From NCBI RefSeq assembly GCF_900103125.1, contig NZ_FNJV01000001.1, positions 1,054,001 through 1,118,000 on the forward strand: a DNA stretch of 64,000 nt. The letters run 5' to 3'. Made by a program: the position numbers and the translations under genes. This DNA comes from Mucilaginibacter sp. OK268. GTDB lineage: Bacteria; Bacteroidota; Bacteroidia; Sphingobacteriales; Sphingobacteriaceae. Below the pieces are notes generated by a model. That model worked only from the letters and a program-made list of their open reading frames with translations, made no database searches and was not told where the DNA came from. Positions 27,681 through 37,627 of the stretch are shown here, piece by piece; position 1 is the first letter of the stretch; every line of letters begins with the position of its first letter.

Positions 27681-27834
27681 TGGTGCAAAGATACTATAAA
27701 ATAAAATTCATAAATCAGGAGGTATTTATCTATCTATTATTAATAGGAAGCCGTTAATCATAACATTTTTAATAAAAAGTACCTCCTGTTAATTATTGGT
27801 GTGGTATTTGTGAATATTATGATAAATATGAAAG

Positions 27835-28200
27835 ATGCTTGAACACATGAATTATTTGCCTTCACATGTGTTGGGTATGCATGCAGTTGGTGAGGTAACC
27901 ATTAATGATTACGAGAAAGCCCTTTTACCTTTGCTCCATGAGCAGGTTGAAAAAACAGGCAAGATCAATTTTTTGTTAGTTCTGGAAACCAATATTCAAA
28001 ATTTTACAGCAGGAGCTTGGTGCGGAAACATTGAAATTGGCCTGAAATACTTTATGAAATGGCACAGGCTGGCCATCGTAACCGACCAAAAGGGTGTACG
28101 TGAATTTAGTCACCTGTTTAAATATATTATTCCGGGGCAGTACAAAGGTTATCCTTTGGAGCAATTGGACGAAGCCGTAAAATGGGTTGCCGGAAAATAG
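27835..28200 (+). CDS. SpoIIAA/STAS-like protein
   Basis: A protein of 121 residues with the alternating alpha/beta pattern of the SpoIIAA-like (PF11964-type) family: GMHAVGEVTINDYEKALLPLL, a central strand FLLVLE, WCGNIEIGLKYFMKWHRLAIVTD and a C-terminal LDEAVKWV helix. These proteins are thought to bind small lipids or act in membrane signalling, but no function is established. The upstream gap holds an inverted repeat CAGGAGGTA (27716-27724) / TACCTCCTG (27780-27788), a possible operator or leader hairpin. Confidence 0.8.
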   Translation: MLEHMNYLPSHVLGMHAVGEVTINDYEKALLPLLHEQVEKTGKINFLLVLETNIQNFTAGAWCGNIEIGLKYFMKWHRLAIVTDQKGVREFSHLFKYIIPGQYKGYPLEQLDEAVKWVAGK

Positions 28201-28209
28201 TATTAAGTT

Positions 28210-28237
28210 AAAAGTCTTTAGTTGTAAGTCGATAGTC
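28210..28237. repeat. Heptad-word array F (one clear half)
   Basis: The words AAAAGTC, TTTAGTT, GTAAGTC, GATAGTC follow the SpoIIAA-like gene with core AGTC. The opposite half (GACTAAT, AGACAGTC near 28258-28280) is weak, so the palindrome is incomplete. It sits between convergent genes, like arrays A, B and E. Confidence 0.4.
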
Positions 28238-28280
28238 GTCCTATTGAGCACAGTTTTACGACTAATTTGAAGACAGTCAA

Positions 28281-29111
28281 TTAAAAATCATGGTTTATAT
28301 TACCCATCAGGTTTTTTGCATTCCAGTGTCCGCTGTCAATGATTCTTCTGATGGTCATGAGCGGATCGGCAGAATAACGTTTTGTTGATAATTGGAAGGC
28401 TCCCTTGAAACCTCTTTTATGCAATTCCGGTAAACTTTCTTTGTTCCATAAACCAAAAGGGTAGGCAAAGTACTTAACAGGTTTGCCCGTTATTTCTTCC
28501 AGTTTTTTTGTGGGTTTATCTAACTGAATTTCCCAATCCTTGCCGCTAAGTTTTGGAAATGGATGATGATCCCAGGTATGGCTGCCAATCACGTTTCCTT
28601 CATCAGATAACTGTTTGATCTGGGCTTTATTCATATAATGAGGCCGACCGATGGATACCGTCATGATGAAGTAAACGGCTTTGAAGTTGTATTTTTTTAA
28701 CTCCGGAGCAGCAACGGTAAACTGATCCAGATCGGTGTCATCAAAAGTGAACATGATGGGTTTGGATGGCAGCGGCGCACCCGTAGTGAGGTAATCATAC
28801 AATTGATCGGGTAGGATACTGTGATAGCCCTGGTCGGCCAGCATTTTGATATGCTCTTTAAATGCTGCTATTTGTACAATATCATCTTTGGCGCTTTTGG
28901 AATCAGTGGGGCGCCAATCGCGTACCTGGTGATAGCATAAAACAGGGATTTGTTTTCGCTTCATGATAGCAGCAGTATCAACAGGAATTATGGCTGTTGA
29001 TACTGCTGGTTTTGCAGCCGGCTGTGAAGTAACAGCAGTTTTATGAATTGATTTTGGCTGGCACGCAACTATGCCTGAAACAAAAAGCAATAATGCCAGT
29101 GATTTTAACAT
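28281..29111 (-). CDS. Polysaccharide deacetylase lipoprotein, copy 2
   Basis: A NodB-homology (CE4) deacetylase of 276 residues. It has a lipoprotein signal peptide with lipobox GIVAC near residue 17. Motif 1 is TFDDTD (metal Asp pair), motif 2 is SHTWDHH (the H-x3-H pattern) and motif 3 is AYPFGLWN. It probably removes acetyl groups from a surface glycan or peptidoglycan. The start is the ATG at 29111; the longer frame would begin with TTG and push the lipobox out of register. It is a tandem paralogue of the upstream gene, 46 bases away. Confidence 0.88.
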   Translation of the reverse strand: MLKSLALLLFVSGIVACQPKSIHKTAVTSQPAAKPAVSTAIIPVDTAAIMKRKQIPVLCYHQVRDWRPTDSKSAKDDIVQIAAFKEHIKMLADQGYHSILPDQLYDYLTTGAPLPSKPIMFTFDDTDLDQFTVAAPELKKYNFKAVYFIMTVSIGRPHYMNKAQIKQLSDEGNVIGSHTWDHHPFPKLSGKDWEIQLDKPTKKLEEITGKPVKYFAYPFGLWNKESLPELHKRGFKGAFQLSTKRYSADPLMTIRRIIDSGHWNAKNLMGNINHDF

Positions 29112-29157
29112 GATAAGGTTTGAGCTTGCAAACAACCCCCTTTACGGCGCCGGGAGA

Positions 29158-30048
29158 CTAAAAACTGTTTCTTACGCTGTTACCAAAAGTTTTAGTGCTC
29201 CAGTAACCGCTGTCTAATATCCTTCTAACGGTCATTAGCGGATAATCAGGATCGCGTTTGTCAGCCAATTGGAATGCTATCTTGAAACCTTTTTTCTGGA
29301 TCTCCGGTAAAACTGGTTTTTTCCAGATGCCAAACGGGTAAGCGAAATAATCTATTTTTTTACCTGTAATTTCTTCCAGCTTTTTGGTAGGCTTGTCTAT
29401 TTGCGTAACCCAATCGTCAACAGGGCGGGTAGTGATTTTACCGTTTTTGCCGATGATCTTCAGCGTCGAATTGTGAGAATATTTATCAACCCGGTGATGA
29501 TCCCAGGTATGGCTTCCAATGATGTTACCCTCATCTGATAGTTTTTTAACCATATCTGCAGTCATATAATGAGGGCGGCCGATAGATACAGTCATTACAA
29601 AATAAACAGCCTTAAAGCCGTATTTTTTAAGTGTAGGATTAGCAATGGTGAACTGATCAAGATCGGTATCATCAAATGTTAGCATAATAGGCTTTTTAGG
29701 CAATGGCGCGCCGGTTGTCAAATAGGCATACAACTGATCGGGCAGAATGGTATGGTACCCGCTGTCGGCCAGCATTTTGATATGTTCTTTAAATGCAGCT
29801 ATTTGTACTATGTAATCCTTGGCATTTTTTGAATCGGTCGCTTTCCAGTCGCGTATTTGGTGATAGCAAACAACAGGCACCTGTTTACGGGCCATGATAG
29901 CGGCGTTATCGATTTTTCCGCCGGTTGTGGCGGCAGGAGTTTCAGAACCTTTATCAGCGGGGCTGGCTGTTTTATCAGTAGGTTTAGACTGGCATGACAT
30001 TGCGCCTAATGCACAAACGGTTAACCACACAAAAGCTTTTTTTAACAT
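29158..30048 (-). CDS. Polysaccharide deacetylase lipoprotein, copy 1
   Basis: A CE4 deacetylase of 296 residues, very similar to the next gene in order and motifs (lipobox near AMSC, TFDDTD, SHTWDHH, AYPFGIWK). It carries an extra insert of about 25 residues after the SHTWDHH motif (VDKYSHNSTLKIIGKNGK region), absent from the neighbour. The metal-binding residues are intact in both. Tandem duplication with a loop change may give different glycan specificity. Confidence 0.88.
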   Translation of the reverse strand: MLKKAFVWLTVCALGAMSCQSKPTDKTASPADKGSETPAATTGGKIDNAAIMARKQVPVVCYHQIRDWKATDSKNAKDYIVQIAAFKEHIKMLADSGYHTILPDQLYAYLTTGAPLPKKPIMLTFDDTDLDQFTIANPTLKKYGFKAVYFVMTVSIGRPHYMTADMVKKLSDEGNIIGSHTWDHHRVDKYSHNSTLKIIGKNGKITTRPVDDWVTQIDKPTKKLEEITGKKIDYFAYPFGIWKKPVLPEIQKKGFKIAFQLADKRDPDYPLMTVRRILDSGYWSTKTFGNSVRNSF

Positions 30049-30143
30049 AAGATAGCAATGATTATAGATTGAATTATTAACGGCGAAATTAATATTATAA
30101 ATGTGCAGGTTTACAATTATATTAACAAATATTCAACCCGAAG

Positions 30144-31319
30144 TTATAAAATTATCCTTTTGCCTTCTTTAATTGATCTTTTAGCGGCATCCAGTATCTG
30201 CATCACAATCATGTTGTATTTTAACGATGAACGGTCATTGCGTACTTTGATAGGGTTTTTAAGCGCGGCGGTAAAATAGGGTACAGGGGCGCTTTCTGTT
30301 AAAGCCAATGGCGGCGCTTTAAATTCCTTTACATCATTATTGATGCGTACCTGAACCTTGTCGGGGTCAAAAGTATGGATATAACCTTTGGCGCCGAATA
30401 TTTCCATATCCTTAATGCTGAAAGGCCAGTTCCATGACGCTTCGATCATGCCGGTGGCATTGGGATATTCTACTATAATGGTAGCATCATCTTCTACTTT
30501 GGGATATACCGATGGTTTATAATGACGGGCTATGGCAGTAACTGCGATAGGGCGTTGACCCTGCATGAACCAGGTCATCATATCGGCACCGTAGCAGCCA
30601 AAATCATTTAGTGCACCGGCTCCGTTAAGTTCCGGATCGGTTAACCAGCTTAAAAAATCCTCACTACAGCCAATCTCCCGCGGGCCCTGGTGCCCATCAT
30701 GAAAAACCATTTTGCGGATCGCGCCAATGCTATCGGTTTTTACCGTATTGTAAGCGCTTTGTACCGATGAATACCAGGTGGTTTCGTAGTTGGTTAACAG
30801 GTTGATATAATATTTGAGCGCCAGAAACTCCATGCGTTTAGCCTGGTCAAGTGTGGCTGCCAATGGTTTTTCCACCATTACGGATATACCTAAAGGAGCG
30901 CAGGTCTCCACGATATCGATATGTTTACCTACAGCGTTATAGCCCAATACAATAGTAGGTTTGCGCTTAAGGCACATGGTTTTCAGATCCTCAAAAAACA
31001 GGGAATCAGGCAGGTTATATATTTTACCAAACTTTTGCCAAAGCTTTTTGTCGGGCTCGGCTATGCCAACAATGTTCACATTGCCATGACGGTATTCATT
31101 CAATATCAGATGTATATGATCATGGTTCAGCCCGGCGATGCCAACTTTGGTGCCGGTAGCTATCCTGCGGGAGGCCAAACTATCGGCTTTGATCTTAGCC
31201 AGGGAATCGGCCTGGGTGGTTTGAGCCTGTGTATCAATTGAATAAAGCGTGAAAATAACAGCAATAGCTAAAAGCATTTTGCAATAAAACCTGAAGCTTT
31301 GTTTAAGTCGTGTTCTCAT
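30144..31319 (-). CDS. Gfo/Idh/MocA-family oxidoreductase with signal peptide
   Basis: A predicted NAD(P)-dependent sugar oxidoreductase of 391 residues. After a Sec-type signal sequence (LLAIAVIFTLYSIDTQAQ, no twin-arginine motif) comes a Rossmann start KVGIAGLNHDHIHLIL, the family EKP motif (MVEKPLA near residue 142) and the C-terminal alpha/beta domain (GALNDFGCYGADMMTW). The G-x-G fingerprint is weak (GLNHDH). An NAD-dependent enzyme in the periplasm is unexpected without Tat export. Such secreted Gfo/Idh proteins occur in Bacteroidota and may carry a tightly bound cofactor or be glycosidase-like. Substrate unknown. Confidence 0.83.
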   Translation of the reverse strand: MRTRLKQSFRFYCKMLLAIAVIFTLYSIDTQAQTTQADSLAKIKADSLASRRIATGTKVGIAGLNHDHIHLILNEYRHGNVNIVGIAEPDKKLWQKFGKIYNLPDSLFFEDLKTMCLKRKPTIVLGYNAVGKHIDIVETCAPLGISVMVEKPLAATLDQAKRMEFLALKYYINLLTNYETTWYSSVQSAYNTVKTDSIGAIRKMVFHDGHQGPREIGCSEDFLSWLTDPELNGAGALNDFGCYGADMMTWFMQGQRPIAVTAIARHYKPSVYPKVEDDATIIVEYPNATGMIEASWNWPFSIKDMEIFGAKGYIHTFDPDKVQVRINNDVKEFKAPPLALTESAPVPYFTAALKNPIKVRNDRSSLKYNMIVMQILDAAKRSIKEGKRIIL

Positions 31320-31347
31320 GGTTTAATATGGTATAGTTGGTGGTTTA

Positions 31348-32370
31348 CTAAAATAATGATGGGTTACCGCCCAGTTTTATTTTGCCTAAATGTTTATAAG
31401 CGCTTTCCGTAGCCTCGCGCCCGCGGGCGGTGCGCATCAAAAAGCCTTCCTGTATCAAAAAGGGTTCGTATACTTCTTCAATAGTACCTTCGTCTTCACC
31501 AACGGCGGTAGCAATTGTTTTTAAACCTACCGGTCCACCTTTGAACTTATCAATAATGGTAATCAGTATCTTATTATCCATCTCATCCAAACCGTGTTCA
31601 TCCACGTTGAGGGCATTTAGCGCGTATTTAGCTATTTCGGTATCAATGTTACCGTTGCCTTTGATTTGGGCAAAATCGCGTGTGCGGCGCAGCAAAGCAT
31701 TGGCAATACGCGGGGTACCACGGCTTCTGCGGGCAATTTCGTAAGCGCCTTCATCCGTAATGGGGGTTTTGAGGATAGATGCCGAACGCAGTACAATAGT
31801 TGTAAGCAGTTTGGCATCATAATACTCCAACCGGGAATTAATGCCAAAGCGGGCCCTTAATGGCGCCGTAAGCAGACCTGAGCGGGTAGTAGCCCCCACC
31901 AGGGTAAAGGGGTTAAGCGATATTTGCACCGAACGGGCGTTGGGGCCGCTCTCCAGCATAATATCTATCTTAAAATCCTCCATGGCCGAGTATAAATACT
32001 CCTCAACCAGCGGACTTAAGCGATGTATCTCGTCAATAAATAGTATATCCCCGGTTTCCAGGTTGGTAAGTAAGCCGGCAAGATCGCCGGGTTTATCCAG
32101 TACCGGGCCCGAGGTGATCTTGATACCCACGCTCATCTCATTGGCGATGATGTACGATAGGGTAGTTTTGCCCAAGCCGGGAGGGCCATGTAATAAAACA
32201 TGATCAAGCGCTTCGCCACGCTGACGGGCAGCCTGTACAAAAACTTTTAAGTTGGCTAATATTTTATGCTGACCTGTAAAATCCTCAAATTGCTGCGGAC
32301 GCAATACCTTCTCAATATCGCGCTCGGTATTGGTTAATCTTTCTGCTCCGGGGTCAAGATGCTCGTTCAT
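31348..32370 (-). CDS. ruvB: Holliday junction branch migration helicase RuvB
   Basis: An AAA+ motor of the RuvABC complex, 340 residues. Walker [11 protein letters not shown] is near residue 58, Walker B FIDEIHRL near 108, sensor 1 GATTRSG near 155 and the arginine finger region RARFGI follows. The C-terminal winged helix ends with [13 protein letters not shown]. The start is the ATG at 32370 rather than the TTG two codons upstream. The ruvA and ruvC genes are not nearby. Confidence 0.96.
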   Translation of the reverse strand: MNEHLDPGAERLTNTERDIEKVLRPQQFEDFTGQHKILANLKVFVQAARQRGEALDHVLLHGPPGLGKTTLSYIIANEMSVGIKITSGPVLDKPGDLAGLLTNLETGDILFIDEIHRLSPLVEEYLYSAMEDFKIDIMLESGPNARSVQISLNPFTLVGATTRSGLLTAPLRARFGINSRLEYYDAKLLTTIVLRSASILKTPITDEGAYEIARRSRGTPRIANALLRRTRDFAQIKGNGNIDTEIAKYALNALNVDEHGLDEMDNKILITIIDKFKGGPVGLKTIATAVGEDEGTIEEVYEPFLIQEGFLMRTARGREATESAYKHLGKIKLGGNPSLF

Positions 32371-32393
32371 TGCCAACGAAATTAGCTTTTTTA

Positions 32394-32544
32394 ATTAGAT
32401 TTGAGATGTGAGATATGAGATATGAGACAGATTTTTTACAAAAATCTCAAAATCAATAGTTCATCTTTGGTCTATATCTAAAAGGAGATATGTAGGCAAT
32501 TAAGATTTTATCTCAAATCTCACATCTAATATCTCACATCTACC
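32394..32544. repeat. Heptad-word inverted array G
   Basis: Left: TTGAGAT, GTGAGAT, ATGAGAT, ATGAGAC (32401-32428). Right: ATCTCAA, ATCTCAC, ATCTAAT, ATCTCAC, ATCTACC (32510-32544). The halves are inverted with core GAGAT/ATCTC, the same word type as array E, 6 kb away. The right half includes the stop codon of the glycosyltransferase gene (32540-32542). Confidence 0.7.
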
Positions 32545-33271
32545 CTTCAGGGTATTTCCTGAAAATACTGTTGATTTTCATTTGGATTACCCCAAAAAAT
32601 GCTTCCTTGAATATACCTGTCGACATTTTGGAGGTGCCTGCTGTACGATCGGTAAAGATGATAGGAACCTCTACCAGTTTAAAGCCATGTTTTATAGTAG
32701 TATATTTCATCTCGATCTGGAAGGCATATCCCACAAATTTTATCTTATCGAGCCTTACGGTTTCCAATACTTTGCGTTTATAGCACATGAATCCAGCTGT
32801 AGAATCATGTACATCGATACCGGTGATGAACCGCACATATACCGATGCAAAATAGCTCATCAGCACGCGGCTCATGGGCCAGTTTACTACGTTTACGCCA
32901 TTGCTGTACCGCGAGCCAATAGCTGCATCAGCGCCATCAATACAAGCCTGGCGAAGTTTGAGCAGATCATCGGGGTTATGCGAAAAATCGGCATCCATTT
33001 CAAAAATATAGTCGTACTGACGCGCAATAGACCACTTAAAGCCATGTATGTAGGCCGTTCCGAGGCCCTGCTTACCCGCACGCTCTTCAATAAAAAGGCG
33101 TTCGGGGTATACGTTCATCAGATTTTTTACAATGATGTTTGTGCCGTCAGGCGATCCATCATCAATGATGAGTAAATGAAAATCATGAGGTAAGGAAAAT
33201 ACTTTGCGAATCATTCGCTCAATATTTTCCTTTTCATTATAGGTTGGTATTATAACTATGCTATCCGGCAC
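32540..33271 (-). CDS. GT2 glycosyltransferase, polyprenol-phosphate mannose synthase-like
   Basis: A GT-A-fold transferase of 243 residues similar to DPM1-type polyprenol monophosphomannose synthases. It shows IIPTYNEKENI at the N-terminus, IIDDGSPDGT near residue 37, MDADFSHNP (metal-binding DxD) near 95 and a C-terminal FTDRTAGTSKMS. It lacks a C-terminal membrane region. The only start in frame is GTG (33269-33271), since an ATG fitting the family N-terminus is not present. It likely makes lipid-linked sugar for surface glycans. Confidence 0.88.
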   Translation of the reverse strand: MPDSIVIIPTYNEKENIERMIRKVFSLPHDFHLLIIDDGSPDGTNIIVKNLMNVYPERLFIEERAGKQGLGTAYIHGFKWSIARQYDYIFEMDADFSHNPDDLLKLRQACIDGADAAIGSRYSNGVNVVNWPMSRVLMSYFASVYVRFITGIDVHDSTAGFMCYKRKVLETVRLDKIKFVGYAFQIEMKYTTIKHGFKLVEVPIIFTDRTAGTSKMSTGIFKEAFFGVIQMKINSIFRKYPEG

Positions 33272-33330
33272 TTAAAAAATATCAGGTAAACAAAGAGCAA
33301 AAATAATTGATTTAAACCCGGTTTTAAAAA

Positions 33331-33364
33331 TTAAAAGCAGTTAAATAATGTTAACTGCTTTTAA
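33331..33364 (-). terminator. Terminator of the peptide transporter gene
   Basis: A 14-bp perfect stem TTAAAAGCAGTTAA (33331-33344) / TTAACTGCTTTTAA (33351-33364) with a 6-base loop. It starts 12 bases past the transporter stop, with a T-rich tail on the minus strand. Confidence 0.85.
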
Positions 33365-33375
33365 TGAAAAGAGAT

Positions 33376-34863
33376 TTATAAATTATGCGTATCAGCAATA
33401 ACCTGGTTATCTACATAAGGATCAGTAATGTAGTTGCGCTCTTTTAACCTTGGAGCAACAAAAAGAAATATCAGTATAAATACGCAAATAAAAATAACAA
33501 AGAACCACTCATAGTTTGCACCTTTAAGCATACGTGCCCACCAGCCACCATCTTCTATTAAGCCATTAACAAGCGCGGTAATCAAATTACCGAACGATAC
33601 AACCAGGAACCAGATACCGGTCATGGTACTTTTCATTGATTTTGGTGAGTGTGTATAAGCGTATTCCAGGCCGGTGATGGATACGAGCACTTCGGCCGCT
33701 GAAAGTATCATAAACGCAAACACCTGCCACCAGATGGAGGGTGTACCGCCATGATCCAGGCTGGTGTGTATTATGCCGATTACCACGAATGATAAAGCTG
33801 TTAAAATCAGGCCGGTGCCAAGTCTTCGCAGCGGGGTTGTTTTTAGGCCAATTTTATCAAGCCATGGATATACTACATAGTTGAAAAATGGAATGAATAG
33901 AAGAAGGAACACCGTATTAACAGTTGATAACTGACCAGGCAGCACCGTGAACGAGGTAAAACCCAGGTTAATTACACGGTCCATCCTTTCGGCATATAGC
34001 GTCCACTCAGATAAACATTGATCCCAAACAGCCCAAAATGCCAGTGCGAAAAAGAATACCGACATAACCCGGTATACTGCTTTCACTCCTTCAACGCGTT
34101 CGGGGTTATACGGACCTTTGGCAACATCAAGCATAGATTGCCCGGGTTTGCGTTCACCTAAATGAGTTAGTGCATACCAGGTTATAAATACCAGGTTATT
34201 GCGATTAACGCCTTGTGGGGGAACCTTTACGTATTTTTTACGGCCCGAAAAAAATATGATGGTAGCCAGCGCCATTAGTAAACCGGGGATACCAAAAGCC
34301 CATCTGGGGCCAAAGTGCTCATAAGTCCATGGAATAGCAACGGTTGAGATCATAGAGCCGGCATTGATACTGAAATAGAACCAGCCGTAAACTTTCGAAA
34401 GCAGATCCTGGTTGGTAGCATCAAACTGATCCCCCACGTTAGCAGATACGCATGATTTAATGCCGCCGGCGCCAATTGCAACTACAAGTAAGCCTAATTC
34501 AAAACCACCAAGGCCACCATCGAACATGGCCAACATTAAATGTCCCACACAGTAAATCATCGATACATATAGAATGAGTTTGTATTTTCCTGTAAACCAG
34601 TCTGCTATCATGCCGCCTACAAATGGCAAAGCATAGGCCACCATCACAAATAAGTGGTGTAGCTTATTGGCTTTGGCGTTGGCAACATCTGTTAACGCAA
34701 CAATATGGTTGGGATTAAAAAACTGGTTTACCAGAAAAAGCGTCAATACAGAACGCATTCCGTAAAAGCTGAAACGTTCCGCGGCTTCGTTGCCGATAAT
34801 ATAAGGAACACTCCTGGGGAATCTGGATTTTGGGGTAGCCGTTGCGGCAGGGTTTTCTTGCAT
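33376..34863 (-). CDS. POT-family peptide MFS transporter
   Basis: A proton-coupled oligopeptide transporter of 495 residues with 12-14 membrane helices. The signature E-x-x-E-R-F of helix 1 is present in NEAAERFSFYGM. The PTR2-type motif near YFSINAGSMIST and a conserved GIPG in helix 5 agree. It would import di- and tripeptides in the inner membrane, which fits with secreted S9 peptidases in the same genome. Single gene with its own terminator. Confidence 0.9.
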   Translation of the reverse strand: MQENPAATATPKSRFPRSVPYIIGNEAAERFSFYGMRSVLTLFLVNQFFNPNHIVALTDVANAKANKLHHLFVMVAYALPFVGGMIADWFTGKYKLILYVSMIYCVGHLMLAMFDGGLGGFELGLLVVAIGAGGIKSCVSANVGDQFDATNQDLLSKVYGWFYFSINAGSMISTVAIPWTYEHFGPRWAFGIPGLLMALATIIFFSGRKKYVKVPPQGVNRNNLVFITWYALTHLGERKPGQSMLDVAKGPYNPERVEGVKAVYRVMSVFFFALAFWAVWDQCLSEWTLYAERMDRVINLGFTSFTVLPGQLSTVNTVFLLLFIPFFNYVVYPWLDKIGLKTTPLRRLGTGLILTALSFVVIGIIHTSLDHGGTPSIWWQVFAFMILSAAEVLVSITGLEYAYTHSPKSMKSTMTGIWFLVVSFGNLITALVNGLIEDGGWWARMLKGANYEWFFVIFICVFILIFLFVAPRLKERNYITDPYVDNQVIADTHNL

Positions 34864-34978
34864 TATTTAATTTTGTTAAAAATAGTATAATTCTTGTTAT
34901 TCAGGGTCTTATACCAAAGGTGTTACAATTTATGATTTAAATATCTTGATGAATGAATTACTTATAGAGTTAATGTAT

Positions 34979-35902
34979 TTAATTTGAATGTATCAGGCTC
35001 TTGTCCTTAGCTGCCTGTTTTTTCGGGTCCACGTATTCTTCATCGCTATTGTTAGGGATATTGCGCATATCCAGATTTTCTACATATACCCAGCGGCCAT
35101 TTTTTAGCTTATAACCATCGTATGACAGATCGGGGCCAAAGGTCTCGGGTTGGTCTTTCATCTTCTTATCCGGCGGTGCCAGGTGGTCAAATACGATTAG
35201 ATTTTGGTCGGCTACATAGCGCAGCAACATGGATACCTGGCGGGTATACTCAAATATTATCCTTTTGCGGGTTTTGCTATTGCCATCAAAAACAGGCATC
35301 CCGAATGAAGGCTTTTCTCCATTACCATTATTAAAAGATAGTATCTCCAGTACTTTTTTGGTTGATTTTACGGTATTTCCCTTCCAGCCAAGCAACACAT
35401 AATAGGGTTTTTGTGCATACACCGGGATGATCTTGTAATACTGGGCGCCGTACCATTTGCGGTTATCGGTCACCGAATCCTCGGGGTTTTTGAGTAGGGG
35501 CGAATAATCTTCGAGCGGAAACATTTTAAGCGGGCCGCCGCTATTGAGCTGAATAGTGCCATAAAAGCGATAACTGCCATCCTGGTTCATCACGTGCCAG
35601 CTCATGATCCGGAAACGGTTATCGGGCGAATTCAAGATGCTGATACTTTTAACCGAATCAAAAGGAAAAAGGAAAGAATTGTTAATTTTTAAGGCGCTTA
35701 CCAGTGTTTTAATAAACTGGTAATTAGCGTTTTTCCGCTCCAGGTCGTTTTCATCATTCACCATTTTTTTACCCAGCGAGGCGAGGCTGTCCTGGTAAAT
35801 ATTCAATTGTTTTATGCGTGAACTCTCGTCTAAGTGCTGACCAAAAGTCTGGCTGCAAATAAACAGGAAGGTTACGAACAGAAACAAGCGCTTGGCTACC
35901 AT
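34979..35902 (-). CDS. Secreted protein of unknown function
   Basis: A 307-residue protein with a clear signal peptide (LFLFVTFLFICSQTFGQ). The mature part is beta-rich, with blocks FRIMSWHVMNQDGSYRFYGTI and KPYYVLLGWKGN that look like repeated WG/GW-containing strands. I recognise no domain or active site. It lies between the thiolase and the peptide transporter with its own gaps, so no functional context is given. Confidence 0.6.
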   Translation of the reverse strand: MVAKRLFLFVTFLFICSQTFGQHLDESSRIKQLNIYQDSLASLGKKMVNDENDLERKNANYQFIKTLVSALKINNSFLFPFDSVKSISILNSPDNRFRIMSWHVMNQDGSYRFYGTIQLNSGGPLKMFPLEDYSPLLKNPEDSVTDNRKWYGAQYYKIIPVYAQKPYYVLLGWKGNTVKSTKKVLEILSFNNGNGEKPSFGMPVFDGNSKTRKRIIFEYTRQVSMLLRYVADQNLIVFDHLAPPDKKMKDQPETFGPDLSYDGYKLKNGRWVYVENLDMRNIPNNSDEEYVDPKKQAAKDKSLIHSN

Positions 35903-35999
35903 ACCGGGTATTTAAAAATTAACATGATGTTGCCGCTAAATTAAATAATTTATCATAATAGCTGTTGTAACTTATAGTTGAACAGCCGGTTTGTTTAAT

Positions 36000-37178
36000 T
36001 TAACGTAAATTTTCAATAACCATTGCGCTGGCGCCGCCACCACCATTACAAATTCCGGCAGCGCCGTATTTGCCTTTATTTTGCTGTAAAACAGAGAGTA
36101 AGGTAACAATGATGCGCGCACCCGAAGCACCCAGCGGATGACCAAGTGAAACAGCACCCCCATTTACATTAACCTTAGCTGGATCGAGCTTTAAAAGCTG
36201 GTTGTTGGCAATAGATACTACAGAGAATGCTTCGTTGATCTCAAAAAAGTCGATCTGATCTGAAGATAAGCCAGCGCGGTGTAAAGCCAGCGGGATAGCC
36301 TTGGATGGAGCAGTAGTGAACCATTCAGGTGCCTGTTGTGCATCAGCATGGGCTATTATTTTGGCTAATGGTTTAATACCCAGCTCGTCTGCTTTTTCTT
36401 TGCTCATCAATACCAGTGCCGCTGCGCCATCATTTAAGGTAGATGCGTTGGCGGCGGTTACGGTGCCATCCTTTTTAAATACGGGTTTTAATGAAGGTAT
36501 CTTTTCAAACTTTACTGCTTTGGGTTCTTCATCCTCGGCAAATAAAGTGGTATCACCTTTTTTATCTTTAAGCTCCACGGGGGTTATTTCATCGTTGAAT
36601 TTGCCTGCTGCCTGCGCTTTTTGGGCCCGGTTGTAGGATTCAATAGCAAAGGCATCCTGCTCTTCGCGACTGATGTTACAATCAGTGGCGCACAATTCAG
36701 CTGCTGAGCCCATGTGGTAGTCGTTATAAACGTCCCAGAGACCATCTTTTATCAGTCCGTCGGTAATCTGGCCGTTGCCCAGGCGGTAGCCGTTGCGGGC
36801 CTTATCCAGGTAATAGGGCACATTGCTCATGCTTTCCATACCGCCGGCTACTACAATATCATTTTGACCGATGGCGATGCTTTGGGCGGCCAGCATAATG
36901 GCTTTCATGCCCGAAGCGCATACTTTATTTACGGTAGTGGCAGGTAAATAGGGCAGACCGGCAAATATAGCCGCCTGGGTGGCAGGTGCCTGGCCCAAAT
37001 TGGCCGACATTACATTGCCCATATATACTTCTTGTATCTGCTCGGGTTTGAGGCCCGATTTTTCGATTGCTGATTTGATGGCTAAGGCCCCCAGTTGCGT
37101 GGCGCCTAAGGCAGCTAAACTACCCCCAAAGCTGCCGATAGGCGTGCGTGTGGCAGCTACTATTACTACTTCTTTCAT
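36000..37178 (-). CDS. Acetyl-CoA C-acetyltransferase (thiolase)
   Basis: A thiolase of 392 residues that interconverts acetyl-CoA and acetoacetyl-CoA (or longer 3-ketoacyl-CoA). Nucleophile C87 is in [10 protein letters not shown]; the NEAF motif, the HPLGASGAR histidine and the C-terminal CNGGGGAS cysteine are present. The N-terminus [14 protein letters not shown] is typical and supports the ATG at 37178 over the TTG nine codons upstream. A two-copy repeat element occupies the upstream region. Confidence 0.94.
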   Translation of the reverse strand: MKEVVIVAATRTPIGSFGGSLAALGATQLGALAIKSAIEKSGLKPEQIQEVYMGNVMSANLGQAPATQAAIFAGLPYLPATTVNKVCASGMKAIMLAAQSIAIGQNDIVVAGGMESMSNVPYYLDKARNGYRLGNGQITDGLIKDGLWDVYNDYHMGSAAELCATDCNISREEQDAFAIESYNRAQKAQAAGKFNDEITPVELKDKKGDTTLFAEDEEPKAVKFEKIPSLKPVFKKDGTVTAANASTLNDGAAALVLMSKEKADELGIKPLAKIIAHADAQQAPEWFTTAPSKAIPLALHRAGLSSDQIDFFEINEAFSVVSIANNQLLKLDPAKVNVNGGAVSLGHPLGASGARIIVTLLSVLQQNKGKYGAAGICNGGGGASAMVIENLR

Positions 37179-37335
37179 GTGTCCCTCATTAAATTGGTGT
37201 GGCAAATTTAGTTATTTTGATGAAAGGAAAAAGCTATGCATGCATAATAATTACAATTGATCCTGGTGGTGTTTTTTTCGGCACAAACCATTTGGCCGGT
37301 CGGTAGCCCAGGAGGCATTTTTTATTCGCTTCCTA

Positions 37336-37619
37336 CCCTGAAAAACTTTTTAAACCTTTAATTTTAACACTTTTCTGCTCAAAAAACGATGAAAATAGCT
37401 CGAAAACTGCTTGAAAAACCCTCATTTTAACACTTTTTAACAAATTTTAACACGGTTTTGAGCAGTTTTTGAAACTTTAAAAAGTATTAAACTGTTGATA
37501 TTCAAATAATTGAATTATAAATGGCCTGTTTTTGGCCTTGTTTTATCCTTAACAAAACAGCCCGGATCATCTATTATTAGAAGATCCGGGCTGCTGTATA
37601 TACAAAGATACGGAATATT
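37336..37619 (-). ncRNA. Two-copy intergenic element, copy 2 (putative structured RNA)
   Basis: A diverged copy of 8415-8697. On the minus strand: a -7-like box TATCTTTG (complement of 37603-37610), then a 15-bp hairpin with one mismatch (37558-37572 with 37579-37593), a second hairpin GGCC/GGCC (37523-37526 with 37534-37537), the palindrome TTGAATATCAA and GTTAAAA repeats. The outer hairpin stem keeps CAGCCCGG but differs from copy 1 in its upper part on both arms. It starts 9 bases past the stop of the last gene of the SPFH operon and lies upstream of the thiolase gene. Confidence 0.55.
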
Positions 37620-37627
37620 TGCCGCAG